Of a stretch of DNA of 64,000 bases, positions 54,780-64,000 are shown one piece after another (positions within the stretch are counted from its first letter, which is position 1; each line of letters starts with the position of its first letter). This DNA is from Eutreptiella sp. 'Long Island Sound 2002' (Eukaryota; Euglenozoa; Euglenophyceae; Eutreptiales; Eutreptiaceae). Below the pieces are notes generated by a model that was not told the DNA's origin, searched no databases, and saw nothing but the letters and a program-made list of their open reading frames with translations. The stretch spans positions 11,072,713 to 11,136,712 of the forward strand of contig OZ038380.1 of NCBI GenBank assembly GCA_964036045.1, given 5' to 3'. The position numbers and the translations under genes were made by a program.

Positions 54780-57700
54780 GTGATCGTGGAGGTCCTCGGC
54801 ACTGCCCCCCCCCCGCGCACTCGGGCCATACATGTCAACGGGAGGCAGACGGGGCCACACGGCCCGAGGCCCCCCTCTGCACTAGGGCTGCGCTTGATGG
54901 GGCGAGGGAGGCTGAAGGACGGGGTCGAGAGCGGCGGCAACATCGGTGACCAGCCGCTGGAGTGCGGTTTCGGTAGCCGTGCCGACGGTTGCAAAACGTC
55001 TGGGCCACGGGGGGGGGGCGTCGCTACCGGGTGCCAGGGCAACCCCTGCTCAACCGGCATCAGGTGGGGGGTGTCTCCCGCAGCCCAGATGGGCTGTTTA
55101 CGCAACAGCAGCGGCAGCCCATCAGGGGCAGACCAGCCGTGAGGGGGAAAAGGACATATGGTGGACGGCCGGGACAGCGAGTGGACGAACAGGGCACCTG
55201 GGCCTCGCAGAAACACAGCGAGGCAGGCTATGGACGGCCTGTGGACAGAGGTGTGTGGACAGCAAAAACAGTCAGACGACCCCGGCAACAACCAGCACAT
55301 CCTCAATACGCCAATTATTGGGCGCCGCTGACACGCAAACGGCACATCCTGCCACATTCAGCACAGTCCCAACACACCAACCACTGGGCTCCGCGAACGC
55401 GGAAACGACACCAGCAAGAGCACCGGCCGCAGCGGCCGACAGAAAGCAGCGACCCGATGCAACATGCGAAGGGAAGAACGGGTGACCGTCCAGGGCCCCG
55501 TAAAGAAACAACAACCCGACGGAATGTCACACGGGGGGGGGGGCAGATGGGGGCCACGAAAGGCACCCGCCCCCCCCGCGCAACACGCCGGAAAATTGTT
55601 TTCCCCGCGTTACGGGGCTGCTCATGGCCGTGTGCACGAGCCAACCCCTGATTTCACGGCACTTTTCGGCTTGAAAACCCTGTCCAAGAACCCCCCGCTG
55701 GTCACACGGCGAAGCACCGGCAGTCCCAAGAGGGGCCAGAGGGGGGGGCACTGGACTTGTGTGGTACTGGTCACCGGGGGATCGGGGCTTGGGATGGATG
55801 CAGGGCGAGGCTTTGCGGCAGGAGGGGCCCGGGGTGCGCTGTCCTGCACGAACGAGAGGCTTTGATTTGGTTTGCACTGAGGAGGCGGTCGGTGGCACGC
55901 CCAACCCTCGGGCGAATGGGGGAAGGGGGTGTCTGGTCGGGTGAGATGGGGTCACGCTGGGGCACAGCGTGATCGCCCCGTTGCGGTGGTCGATTTGAGA
56001 CACACAAGTATTGTGGGGACGGGGGGGGCGGGCGGACAGCAAAAACAGTCAGACGACCCCGGCAACAACCAGCACATCCTCAATACGCCAATTATTGGGC
56101 GCCGCTGACACGCAAACGGCACATCCTGCCACATTCAGCACAGTCCCAACACACCAACCACTGGGCTCCGCGAACGCGGAAACGACACCAGCAAGAGCAC
56201 CGGCCGCAGCGGCCGACAGAAAGCAGCGACCCGACGCAACATGCGAAGGGAAGAACGGGTGACCGTCCAGGGCCCCGTAAAGGAGCAACAACCAGACGGA
56301 ATGTCACACAGGGGGGGGGACTGCGCCCAAAGACACTTCCCGGCGCCTCGGGTGCCCTCTTCGTGCGGCCTTTCTTGGGTGCCATTGCGCAACGAAGTGG
56401 TCGTGTCCACGGACGGGGCGCCGAGGGGTATGGTCTCAGACGTGCACACGCACTCGCGCCCGCCGAGCCCCCCCCCCCCCCCCGTCCCCGGGCACAGTGC
56501 CTGATTTGCAGGGGCCCGGCCCCACAACGGCCGGTCGGGGAGTGCCTGGCGCTTGGCACTGCGCCGGGAGGTCGCAACAGACGGCCGACCATTGGATGGG
56601 CCTGACCTCTCAGCGGCCGCCCTCATGGGACACACAAACAACTGCCGGCCTTCGGTACCTCCGCCGGCGAGTGGCTGCAGTCGGTCATCGGCCAATCCGC
56701 GTGGGTGGGCCATCCACCGCCGTCGGTTGAGTGCCCACCGCCGTCGGATCAGCGACCCCTGTCCGCACCGGCCCTCAGGTCTCCCACCCTCTCGATTCTC
56801 TCAGGACGGCTTGCACCCCCTCCCCCCCCCCCCAACCCCCGTGTCTCACCAACAACACCCCCCCCCCGCCCCCCCCCCCCTTCACCCCTTGCACAGGGCA
56901 GTGCGGTGTACCCCCCCCCCCCTTGTAATAGCTACAGAAGGCGTAGGGACCGTATTGATTTGGTGCCTAATTTTAATTCGGTACAAATGTAGTGCAGCCG
57001 CATAACACATTGGTTTGGTGACAAATTTGACAGCTACATAGGGTCATGGACACATTTGTTGTGAGCGTTTGCCCACTTGAACCCACATAGCTCTGATTTG
57101 GGGGACATTTGTGTACTATATCCCCCTTTCTTGCACCAGCTCACTCATACGATGCATTCTCTCACGTGTATGTCGGTAGTTGTATGTGTCGTGCGCAAGC
57201 TACGCCCTTGTAATAGCTACAGTAGGCGTAGGGACCGTAGTAATTGTGTACATTGGCGTAGCTATTACAAAGGGGGGCGGGGGTACACCCCCCCGTTTGC
57301 ATCGTCCCTCCCTCAAGTGACCCGGCACCAGTAGACAAACCCTCAGGAGGGTGGGTCCCCAACGCAGCACTTGGCCTGCACTGCCGCCGCCCGTCGCCAA
57401 CCCATCGACCCGTCGGTGTCCCGCAGTTCGTGCCCCGTCCGTTGTCGGACCCCCCCGTGCGCGTGTCGCGCGCTCCAGCGCCGTGCCCTCCCTGCGCCGC
57501 CCTGTCTGCGGCACCCCTCCGCGCCTCTGCGCAGCAACCCCAAGTGCACCGGCAAACCCACTCCTTCATGGACCCCCCCCCCCCCCAAGTACCCCCATTG
57601 CACAGGCCCGCACCCCCCACCCACCAGGGCTTTGCTTGAAGGGGAGGGGGTGCCATCGGGGCAGTCCCAGAGCGGTTGCAGGGCGGTCACAGGGGGTGTG

Positions 57701-60700
57701 AAAGCGGTTTGGGGGGGGTTTCTGGCGGTTGGGAATGCGGTTGGGGCTGGTGTTGGGGTATGGGAATGTTTTTGGGGTAGAGTCAGGGCCATGGGGAGGG
57801 GGGCCCCCTCCCCCCTTCAAGCCAGTAGGCGCCGCCAGCTGCAGACGAGATCATCACACCATGGCGTCATGCCAAAATCCCCCCTTCAAGCGATTCCCTG
57901 CCCCCCACTCAGGTCGTGACGCTGGTGCTCTGGTTCTACTCCCACTACTTCTACATTTGGCTGGTCCGCACCCGCAAGCTCACGGCCCAGGGCTGGTGGC
58001 ACGTCCGGCCGTACCCCAACTACCACAACACCTTCACCTTCTGGACCTACGGGGAGCTGCCGTACGTGTGGGGCCGCATGCACACGTGCCAGTACAACGG
58101 GGAGATGAACGCGCTGCGGCAGCCGCACGGGTGGGGGCAGTGGATCGACGACTCCAAGAGCGGCGAGCGCCTCAACGGCTGGTGGCAGGACGGCATCCCC
58201 ATCGGCCCCTTCGTGAGCCGGGAGTTCCGCACGGGCTACGCCTTCACTTGTCTCCGGGTGGGGTACGCCATGGCCCGCGAGGACTCGTGGACGGAGAGTG
58301 CGAGGAACCCGGTCACTGGACCGCTCAAGGTGCGTGTGGCGTGCCCGTGCCCCTCCCCGCGGTCGCTGTTGGTGCGGACCGGCGCAGTGCCAAACGTGGG
58401 CCGCTGTTGAGCCCGGTCTTCGTTTCGGGTCGCGGGCGGTGTGGCTATGGGGGCGTACCGTGCGCTGTGCGCGCGCTGTGCACGCGCTGTGCGCGCGCTG
58501 TGCGAAAAGTTGGCTGTTCTCCACCACCGGGAGTTCGGTAAGTTCAGAAGATTGAAAGGATGTCATTGAATGGCTGCTGCAGTGGACGGGGCTATAGGGG
58601 GCAGAGTTTAGGTCCCTGGGACCCATGGCAAGCATCAGATGTTTGAATTTTTGAGTTCTGAATTGATTGTGCATGATTCCGCAGGTGGGTGGTTTTCAGG
58701 GTTGTTACCTGGATAATCACCGTAATAATTGGCGCTGTGCGCGCGCTGTGCCCGCGCTGTGCGAAAACGCCCCCTATGCGGACCACCCGACTGGTCGTCA
58801 TGCCTGCCACGGGACGCGAGTCCAGGACACGGGCTGTTGGGTGCTGGGGTCACGTTTCGTCGGGTTGATGCCCAGTCCCATTTGTGCGATGCCCCTTTGA
58901 ACTGCCTCATCACCGATCGTGGCCATTGGGTTGCCAACCTTGAGCGGGGCTCCCGGAGGGTGCGGCATAGGGCCACCCAGTGGCTGCCACGGGTCGCCGG
59001 GTTTACCCCCACGTTCCGATGGCCCATCCCCCATCGGGGCGTTGGGAGGTGGCGGTGGCGAAGGCACACGGGGCACATGGGCGTCGGTTGCCCCAAACTA
59101 AAGACAGGGGGCCGCCGCCCTGCGCAGTGCGGTGGACTGTGAAGGAGTGCTCTGCCCCCCCTCCCCCCCCCCCCCGTTCCCTGCCCTGCGCTGCCTCCCC
59201 TGACACCCCGCGCCCAGAGTCCCAGGGGGGCAGGAAGGGAAGAAGGAGAGCGTCGCTGCGGGTACAGCGTTCGTCTGGAGCAGCTCGAGCGCCTCCCAAC
59301 CAGACCCGTGGTTAGAAGCGTGCGCACAGACCGGGTTAAGCGTGCGCAAGCGTGCGCAGTGTTGGGTGGTAAGTGTGCGTAAGTGTGCGCCATCTCCCCG
59401 TCCAAGCGTGCGCAAGCGTGCACATTTTTTTTTTTGACCTGAAAGCCCCTTAAGTGCCTTTTCGGCACACAGTGCTCTTAAACAAAAATTCCACCAGCAC
59501 CAATTTTTTTTCTGCAGAGAACCTGTGCTTGACTATACAAGAGGTCCACCTCAGTGTCCCCGAGCCCAAGCGTACACAAGCGTGCGGATTGTTGGGGTGT
59601 AAGCGTGCGTAAGCGTGCATAGCCATCGAAAGTAAGCGTGCACAAGCGTACACGCACGCTTCTCACCACGGGTCTGCTCCCAACCCCCGCCCGCTGGGGC
59701 AGCCTCCCCCAGCCCCTGATGACTGCCGCCACCGCCGTGCCCCTGATCTCCTCGCCGGCCCCCCGTCTCCTCAGGTCGGGGTTGCCGCAGTGGAGTGCTC
59801 TACCTCGGGGCGCTTCTTCCAGAGCTTCCCTGCCTCATGGCTGGTGTACCCCTCTGAGCCCACGGAGCCCAAGGCCATCAAACCGGACGGGCCACTGGGC
59901 AACTGGGTCACGGGGCTCCTGGCGCACATGAACCATTTCAAGAGCAATGACCCCGTGGTGTGGCCCCCGCACGCGCACAGAGGGAGGGCCTGAGGCATCT
60001 GCAGAGGGTCACTCTGGTCTTGTTCCATTTGTTGGTCGCGGACCATGGGCCAAAGGCACTCTGGCTCCTACTGCCACGTACCGTGCGCTGTGCGCGCGCT
60101 GTGCGAAAAGTTGGCTGTTCTCCACCACCGGGAGTTCGGTAAGTTCAGAAGATTGAAAGGACGTCATTGAATGGCTGCTGCAGTGGACGGGGCTTTAGGG
60201 GGCAGAGTTTAGGTCCCTGGGACCCATGGCAAGCATCAGATGTTTGAATTTTTGAGTTTTGAATTGATTGTGCATGATTCCGCAGGTGGGTGGTTTTCAG
60301 GGTTGTTACCTGGATAATCACCGTAATAATTGGCGCTGTGCGCGCGCTGTGTGCGCGCTGTGCGAAAACGCCCCCAAGGTCCCGGAATTGACCCCCAGGT
60401 GGGGCATGACTGCTCGACCGGGGCTGGGAGTGCAGTCGAAGGTCCCGAACACCGCCCAGACGCCCCTCCAGAGGTCGCGGGTTCGCACCCGGGGTTTGGC
60501 ATCGAGGGCTGCGTCCGGCAACGTACAGCTCCGCGACTACGGGGATGTCGCCTCAGGGAATCGGCGTCCGTTGCTCCGCAATGAGGACAACGGACCACAG
60601 CCCCATGGATTGCGGTGGGATGGCCACGCCCTCCGCCCCCCCCCCCCTTTTTAATAGCAGCTCCCAGGGGGCACGGGGGCAGGAACGCGTTGGAGGGGGT

Positions 60701-63700
60701 TGTGTAGGGCAGAGGGCCGCAGAGCGCAGAGGCGCCGTGGCTGTGGGCAGGGATGTGCTTGAGGGAGAGAGGGGCTGGGGGGCTTCAGGCTGCCACAAGT
60801 GGTTACCGGCGATTGAACAGGCGATTGGGAGGCAGTTTCTGGCGGGTACGATCGATTGGAGCGCCGTTGTGGGCGGACGGCTGCGGTTCTCAGGGCCGAC
60901 CGTCACCCAAAGAGGTCCCCTTCGAGCGCAAACCCGGCCGTGGGTGTGTGTGGCTCGAGGAGCGGGTTGCCCCAAACGGCAAAGCGTCTGCGCAAATACA
61001 TACGGGGCTCGGGCAGACACCCGCCACATCTTTTCGCCACTGGCAGCCCCCCCACCTCCCCCACCTGCGACTCTTAGCAATCCTCTCCGAACATACCGTC
61101 CCCTCCGCTTTGGCAGCCTGCAACGTACTCATCACCGGTGCTATCCTGACCCCCCCCAAAAAGACCAGTGCGGTTTTTTTACACACCAATCTGCATCGTC
61201 CCTCCTTCCCACTCCCCTTTGAAGTCATGTGCCTTCGAGGGGGTGCAATCCAGTAGCTCTGGGTGGGTGTGAAACAGGGTAAGTCTACCGCAGCCCCCCC
61301 CCTGCACCTTCGCTTAGCTCACCTTCATTAGGCTTTAGACCCCCGTCCAAAAGCCACGCGAACCCAGGGGCAGGGCGGTACGGTCTGTCAGAGAGCGCGC
61401 GCGGCGGCAGAGGTCACCCCGATCAAGGGGCAAAGGGTTCCAGCCCCAGGCCGCATTGGGAACCACGAGTCTGAAAGCAACAGGCGGCCGTCGTGAGCAG
61501 TACGGCAGACACTCCCCGAACCGACCTCGGCCGATCCGGCAGGTCCTTCAGTGCTCTGGCACAGCCCCCACCCGGCCGTTGTGGACCGCCTCCCCCACCG
61601 AACGTCCGGGCCATTGCCCCCTACATCAGATGTGGTCCTCCGAATTTCACGGTCCCGGGAATGACCGCATGTGAAGCCTCTGCCAGTGCTGGGCCTCAGC
61701 GTGATGCCCCGGTGAGCGGTGGGCCCCCGTTCCAGTCCCACCCACCAAACCGCGCACGTCCCCCACCCCCGCCCCACCGATATGCTCTCGGTCAACACAA
61801 GCGGGCCGCACACGCGACACGCCGGTTGTGGGGCACGGTACCCAACCCGCCTCCACAGAGCCCCGCCGGGAGGGACCAGACCCCTGACCCCCGCGGAAGG
61901 ACAGCTGCACGAGATGCCGCAGCACACTACCGAAGGCTCGTGGCACTTTGGCGGTGGAAGCTGAGGTGTGGCAGGCGCGGGTGGAACGAATTGTGGAGAG
62001 CACCGTCACAATCTTCCTCAAAATTAGATATTCAAAAAATTCGATTTGGTGAAGGGAAAATATTTTTGGGGCCATTTTTTGGTACACAAATCCTTGGATC
62101 TCAGACCCTCGTTCCAAAACACGCCTGCCCTGACCCTCTGTGGCCCTCCTGCCCGCCCCCCCCCCCCCTTCACGCCGCACTGCAATCCACAGCAATCCGT
62201 CGTCGTCCGCGCGGAAATGGATGGCACGCTCTTTGTGTCCGGGCATTACCGGGACGAGCTCTCCCCCGCCGATGCCGAGTCCTGCACCATCCGCGTCGCC
62301 GCCGCCGAGCCTCCGGCCGGCAGCTCCTCCTTCAGCCCGTTCAGCCGCGGGGCGCACCGGGGGCCGGACTCCGTGCTCTCGGTGGACGGATGGCTGCCGA
62401 TGGGGCAGCAGGAGGGGTTTGAGGTGCTGCTGTTCCTGCCCGGGTACAACACCTCCTGCCAGTACAGCATGCAGGTGTGTGGGGGCGTGGGGTGGGGGGC
62501 GGGCCCCGCCGGCCGGTCGCCCGACCGCTTCCATATTCCGCCCCAAGGCACGACGTCTGGGGGGGCGCATCTCGCTGTTGTACGGGGGGGGGGGATTTAG
62601 TACGGGAAGAAACCTGTCTGGAAAAATTTAGTACGCCCAATTCTGGCGCAATTTTTCCCATCTTTTTTAACGATTGTGGCGCAATTTTTCCCCTACTTTT
62701 TTTTGGACATCAAGTTCAAAATTTGTACCTTGTGCTGGGGAGTTACGACCAGGGTCAGCGGCTGGGCGCAATCAGTAATTGGGATGCCATTTGTAGTGTG
62801 GGGAACTATGTGGACCTGAGCAAACTAGACCCTCATCACACCTTTTCCTCAAGTAGTGTCCCCCTCAGTAAGGAGAGCCGACCGTAGGCCTTGCCCTTCA
62901 CCATGGAAAAGTGTGGCGCAATTTTTCCCATCACTTTTAACGATTGTGGCGGAATTTTTCCGGGCAAAAATTTTCCCGTACTAAATTCCCCCCCCCCTGT
63001 ATGAGGACCGGGCTTCCCCAGCGCAACGTGGAACCGCGTGCGGCTGCTGCGGGCGCCTTCCGGGCCGCCGGCCCTCGCATTGGAGTTGCAAGGGCTGCGA
63101 GGGCGTGCAGAAGATGGTGGGAAACCCAGCGGATAGAAAGCAGCAGGTCACTGAAAAGACGTGCCACGAGGCACCGGCTGTGCTGCGTAGGACAAAGCCT
63201 GACTTTTTTGACACCCCCCCCCCTTCCCCACGCACCCCAATTTGCGTTCTCTCCCTCTCACTCCTCTTTGAAGTTACGTGCCTCTGAGTGGGAAATTCAG
63301 TAGCTCTTGGGGGGCGGCTGTGTTAAACATCCTTTGTCCTACCTTGAGTCTGTACAGTCCACAATTGAAGAGTGGTGTGCCATGACGCTTACTGTTGAAG
63401 GTTGGGGCTCCGCACTCAGTTTTCTTGAGTCGCAAGTAGCTGTCCAAGACGGTGCACCGCAGATTTCGCTAAAAACGCCTAAACACGGTCAGTCTACCAC
63501 GGGCTCCACCTGCACCTTCGCTTGGCTCATCTTCATTTGGCTTAACCCCCGGAAATTTTGGCGTCGAACTACAGTACAGCGCCCCAAGGGAGGTCTCCTC
63601 TACCACTTTGGACACAACTTTTGACGACAGATATAGATGGCTCAAACTCATCCCCATGTGGCGCTGACCGTTTTGATACCCATGTTTTGGGGTCCGACCT

Positions 63701-64000
63701 GAACCCCCCCCCCCCCCCGCCCCCACACACCGGCCGACCTCCTCCCCCCCAGTCCCCCCCTCCCCCCCCCAAGGGCCTCCGCCCCGCTTCTACTCGGGGG
63801 GGGGGGTATCCATGGTGTCTCAACCTGAGAACCCCCCCCCCCCCGTGCCCCTTCCATGGCCCCGGCGTGCGCGTCTCCGTTGTGCGTTCCCGCAGGTCTT
63901 TGCCCAGCTGATGGCCCTGGGCAACTTCCCGGCCCACATCATCCCGTGGGTGTACAGTTACCCCGCCGCCAGTATCCTGACGTACCACAAGGCGAAGGCC
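54465..64000 (+). CDS. Multi-exon membrane protein with MORN-like and DUF900 alpha/beta-hydrolase domains (3' end beyond window)
   Basis: Five exons chain in frame with phase-0 junctions: 54465-54779, 57913-58329, 59775-59957, 62193-62474 and 63896 onward. The first carries a roughly 40-residue hydrophobic hairpin, a Cys-rich loop and the start of another membrane segment. The second completes that segment (VVTLVLWFYSHYFYIWLV) and carries a Gly/Trp-rich MORN-like domain. The third is of unknown type. The fourth and fifth form the start of an alpha/beta hydrolase: EVLLFLPGYN corresponds to the 'vlvFvHGyn' strand-loop of DUF900 (PF05990), followed by AQLMALGNF and WVYSYPA matching 'Aql..dlgf...fsWPS'. 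The catalytic Ser and His lie past the window edge. The family's His-Gly is Pro-Gly here. Probable location is an endomembrane or the plasma membrane. Upstream exons at 51726, 49966 and 48326 probably belong to it. Substrate unknown. Introns total over 7 kb and are full of small insertions. Confidence 0.7.
55257..55543 (+). repeat. Intronic 285-bp duplication, copy 1
   Basis: ggacagcaaaaacagtcaga ... ggaatgtcacac then a G run, nearly identical (about 4 differences noticed) to 56034-56319, in direct orientation 777 bp apart. Both copies end in a poly-G tract. The frames across them (Thr/Ala-rich plus, Ala/Val/Cys-rich minus) are not gene evidence. Confidence 0.9.
55567..55710 (+). repeat. Diverged copy of the 27009-27150 dispersed repeat
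   Basis: cgccggaaaattgttt, gttacggggctgct, cgagccaacccctg, cacggc.cttttcggc and aagaaccccccgctgg follow in the same order as the copy at 27009. It lies between the two 285-bp copies, in the intron. Confidence 0.5.
56034..56319 (+). repeat. Intronic 285-bp duplication, copy 2
   Basis: Direct near-identical copy of 55257-55543, again ending in a G run. Sequences on either side of the two copies differ, so the boundaries are sharp. Confidence 0.9.
56912..57282. mobile_element. Poly-C/G-tipped TIR element in intron, GTAC target duplication
   Basis: Left end: C run then ttgtaatagctac (56912-56934). Right end: gtagctattacaa then g-rich tip (57258-57282). GTAC lies outside both ends (56908-56911 and 57283-57286). 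The left-end word cccttgtaatagctacag..ggcgtagggacc recurs as a direct copy at about 57206-57236, so the element has an internal third copy of its end. 371 bp, no ORF of interest. Confidence 0.65.
57913..58329 (+). CDS. Exon: membrane helix and MORN-like domain
   Basis: 139 codons, phase 0, acceptor ccccactcag, donor gtgcgtgtgg. It starts with VVTLVLWFYSHYFYIWLV (rest of a helix), a short basic link (RTRKL), an aromatic block (WWHVRPYPNYHNTFTFW) and a domain whose Gly/Trp spacing resembles MORN repeats: YNGEMN (about 59-64), HGWGQW, GERLNGWWQDGIPIGPF. MORN repeats commonly bind phospholipid membranes. Third-position GC is very high and splice sites are good, so this is one of the surest exons in the window. 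Confidence 0.8.
58450..58773. mobile_element. 324-bp TIR element with 11-bp subterminal repeats, copy A
   Basis: Ends GGGGCGTACC and ACGCCCC are inverted over 7 bp. CTATG stands directly outside both (58445-58449 and 58774-58778), a 5-bp target duplication. Just inside each end are direct copies of an 11-bp unit CTGTGCGCGCG (about 58460-58505 and 58734-58765). A second copy is at 60073-60374. It lies in the intron 58330-59774. The small frames it carries are not genes. Confidence 0.75.
59302..59676. mobile_element. 375-bp TIR element with 9-bp target duplication (MULE-like MITE)
   Basis: Left end agacccgtggttagaagcg and the inverted right end agacccgtggtgagaagcg match at 18 of 19 positions. 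CTCCCAACC stands outside both ends (59293-59301 and 59677-59685). A duplication of this length fits Mutator-like transposases (8-bp hAT is less likely). Subterminal arrays of aagcgtgcgcaagcgtgc words fill both arms. The interior has a T-run and no transposase. It lies in the same intron as the 58450 element. Confidence 0.75.
59775..59957 (+). CDS. Exon between MORN-like and hydrolase domains
   Basis: About 61 codons, phase 0, acceptor ccccgtctcctcag at 59774. Content: VGVAAVECSTSGRFFQSFPA, then SWLVYPSEPTEPKAIKPDGP and a GNWVTGLLAHMNHFKSND stretch. No domain recognised. Possible donors are gtggtg (59955) and gtgtgg (59958), both phase 0; I chose the second because the next donor (62475) also begins gtgtg. 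The frame otherwise stops at 59991. Confidence 0.6.
60073..60374. mobile_element. TIR element with 11-bp subterminal repeats, copy B
   Basis: About 300 bp, nearly identical to 58450-58773 through gtacc.tgcgctgtgcgcg, gttggctgttctcc, the central block and gcgaaaacgcccc. It has fewer 11-bp units, the left tip is altered (gccacgtacc), and no target duplication is visible. It lies in the next intron (59958-62192). Confidence 0.75.
60375..62192. other. Presumed intron remainder; dispersed repeat words
   Basis: ctgcaccttcgcttagctca occurs at 61305-61325 and, slightly altered, at 63508-63530 and 52654-52672. A second repeat (cactcc.ctttgaagt.a, gtgcct..gaggg, cagtagctct) occurs at about 61209-61260 and 63259-63307. 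At 60480-60510 a B-box-like gggttcgcaccc stands alone. Long ORFs (60545-61222, 61493-62422) are compositional. Confidence 0.5.
62193..62474 (+). CDS. Exon: start of the DUF900 alpha/beta-hydrolase domain
   Basis: 94 codons, phase 0, acceptor gcaatccacag, donor gtgtgtggg. It runs QSVVVRAEMDGTLFVSGHYR, a linker, LSVDGWLPMGQQ and EVLLFLPGYNTSCQYSMQ. The last block is the first core strand and oxyanion-loop region of the DUF900 fold, with Pro in place of the common His. Confidence 0.75.
62584..62997. mobile_element. Poly-G/C-tipped TIR element in intron
   Basis: 414 bp. Left end: G run then atttagtacgggaa (62584-62607). Right end is the inverted copy: ttcccgtactaaatt then a C run. TGTA flanks both sides (62579-62582 and 62998-63001). 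gtggcgcaatttttcccatc and ttttaacgattgtggcg occur near both ends as direct repeats (about 62650-62690 and 62915-62950). It lies in the intron 62475-63895. Confidence 0.65.
63896..64000 (+). CDS. Exon: continuation of the hydrolase domain, cut by window edge
   Basis: Acceptor gttcccgcag ends at 63895. 35 codons to the edge, phase 0: VFAQLMALGNFPAHIIPWVY and SYPAASILTYHKAKA. This fits the helix after the oxyanion loop and the 'FSWPS' strand of DUF900 proteins. The nucleophile elbow is expected just beyond the window. Confidence 0.75.

Overview
This is a eukaryotic nuclear window, most likely from a GC-rich alga or related protist. Real coding blocks are sparse. At least one gene is cut into small exons by introns of about 1.4-3.1 kb with gt...cag borders, and most of the DNA is repeats. 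I cannot name the species: no rRNA, organellar gene or lineage marker is present. Long poly(C)/poly(G) runs (10-18 nt) occur throughout.

Layout. 1-5 kb holds two copies of a tRNA-Glu-derived SINE, a minisatellite and two terminal-inverted-repeat (TIR) elements. At 5.6-5.9 kb lies a pogo/DDE transposase remnant. At 7.8-8.3 kb is a gene with an RWDD2-type C-terminal domain (DUF1115). Tandem repeats fill 10.0-11.2 kb. At 15.3-17.2 kb is a type II membrane glycosyltransferase of the Nucleotid_trans (GT77/DUF271) type. From 21.6 to 27.2 kb is a 5.6-kb composite: a TIR element with a GTAC target duplication enclosing a second inverted-repeat structure, which encloses about 4 kb of a 99-bp satellite. 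At 27.5-28.8 kb is a second, intronless type II membrane glycosyltransferase (GT2-like).

From 36.1 to 38.8 kb is a compact LTR element: 226-bp LTRs of TG...CA form and a 5-bp target duplication GGGTA. Its only recognisable gene encodes a dUTPase-fold protein whose catalytic positions look lost. At 39.5 kb is a long foldback hairpin. At 41.9-42.5 kb is a frameshifted tandem C2HC zinc-finger gene between inverted simple repeats.

From about 48 kb (possibly 45.6 kb) to beyond the right edge I reconstruct one multi-exon plus-strand gene. All introns I could place are phase 0. In order it encodes a hydrophilic N-terminus, a transmembrane helix with a lumenal segment, further transmembrane helices around a Cys-rich loop, a MORN-like Gly/Trp-rich domain and an alpha/beta hydrolase domain of the DUF900 type, which runs off the window. 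Each of its four best-defined introns contains at least one small TIR element, several with clear target duplications.

The two glycosyltransferases and the membrane hydrolase suggest endomembrane or cell-surface functions, but nothing here shows that the genes act together. The window is best read as a few genes set in a dense record of nested non-autonomous element insertions.
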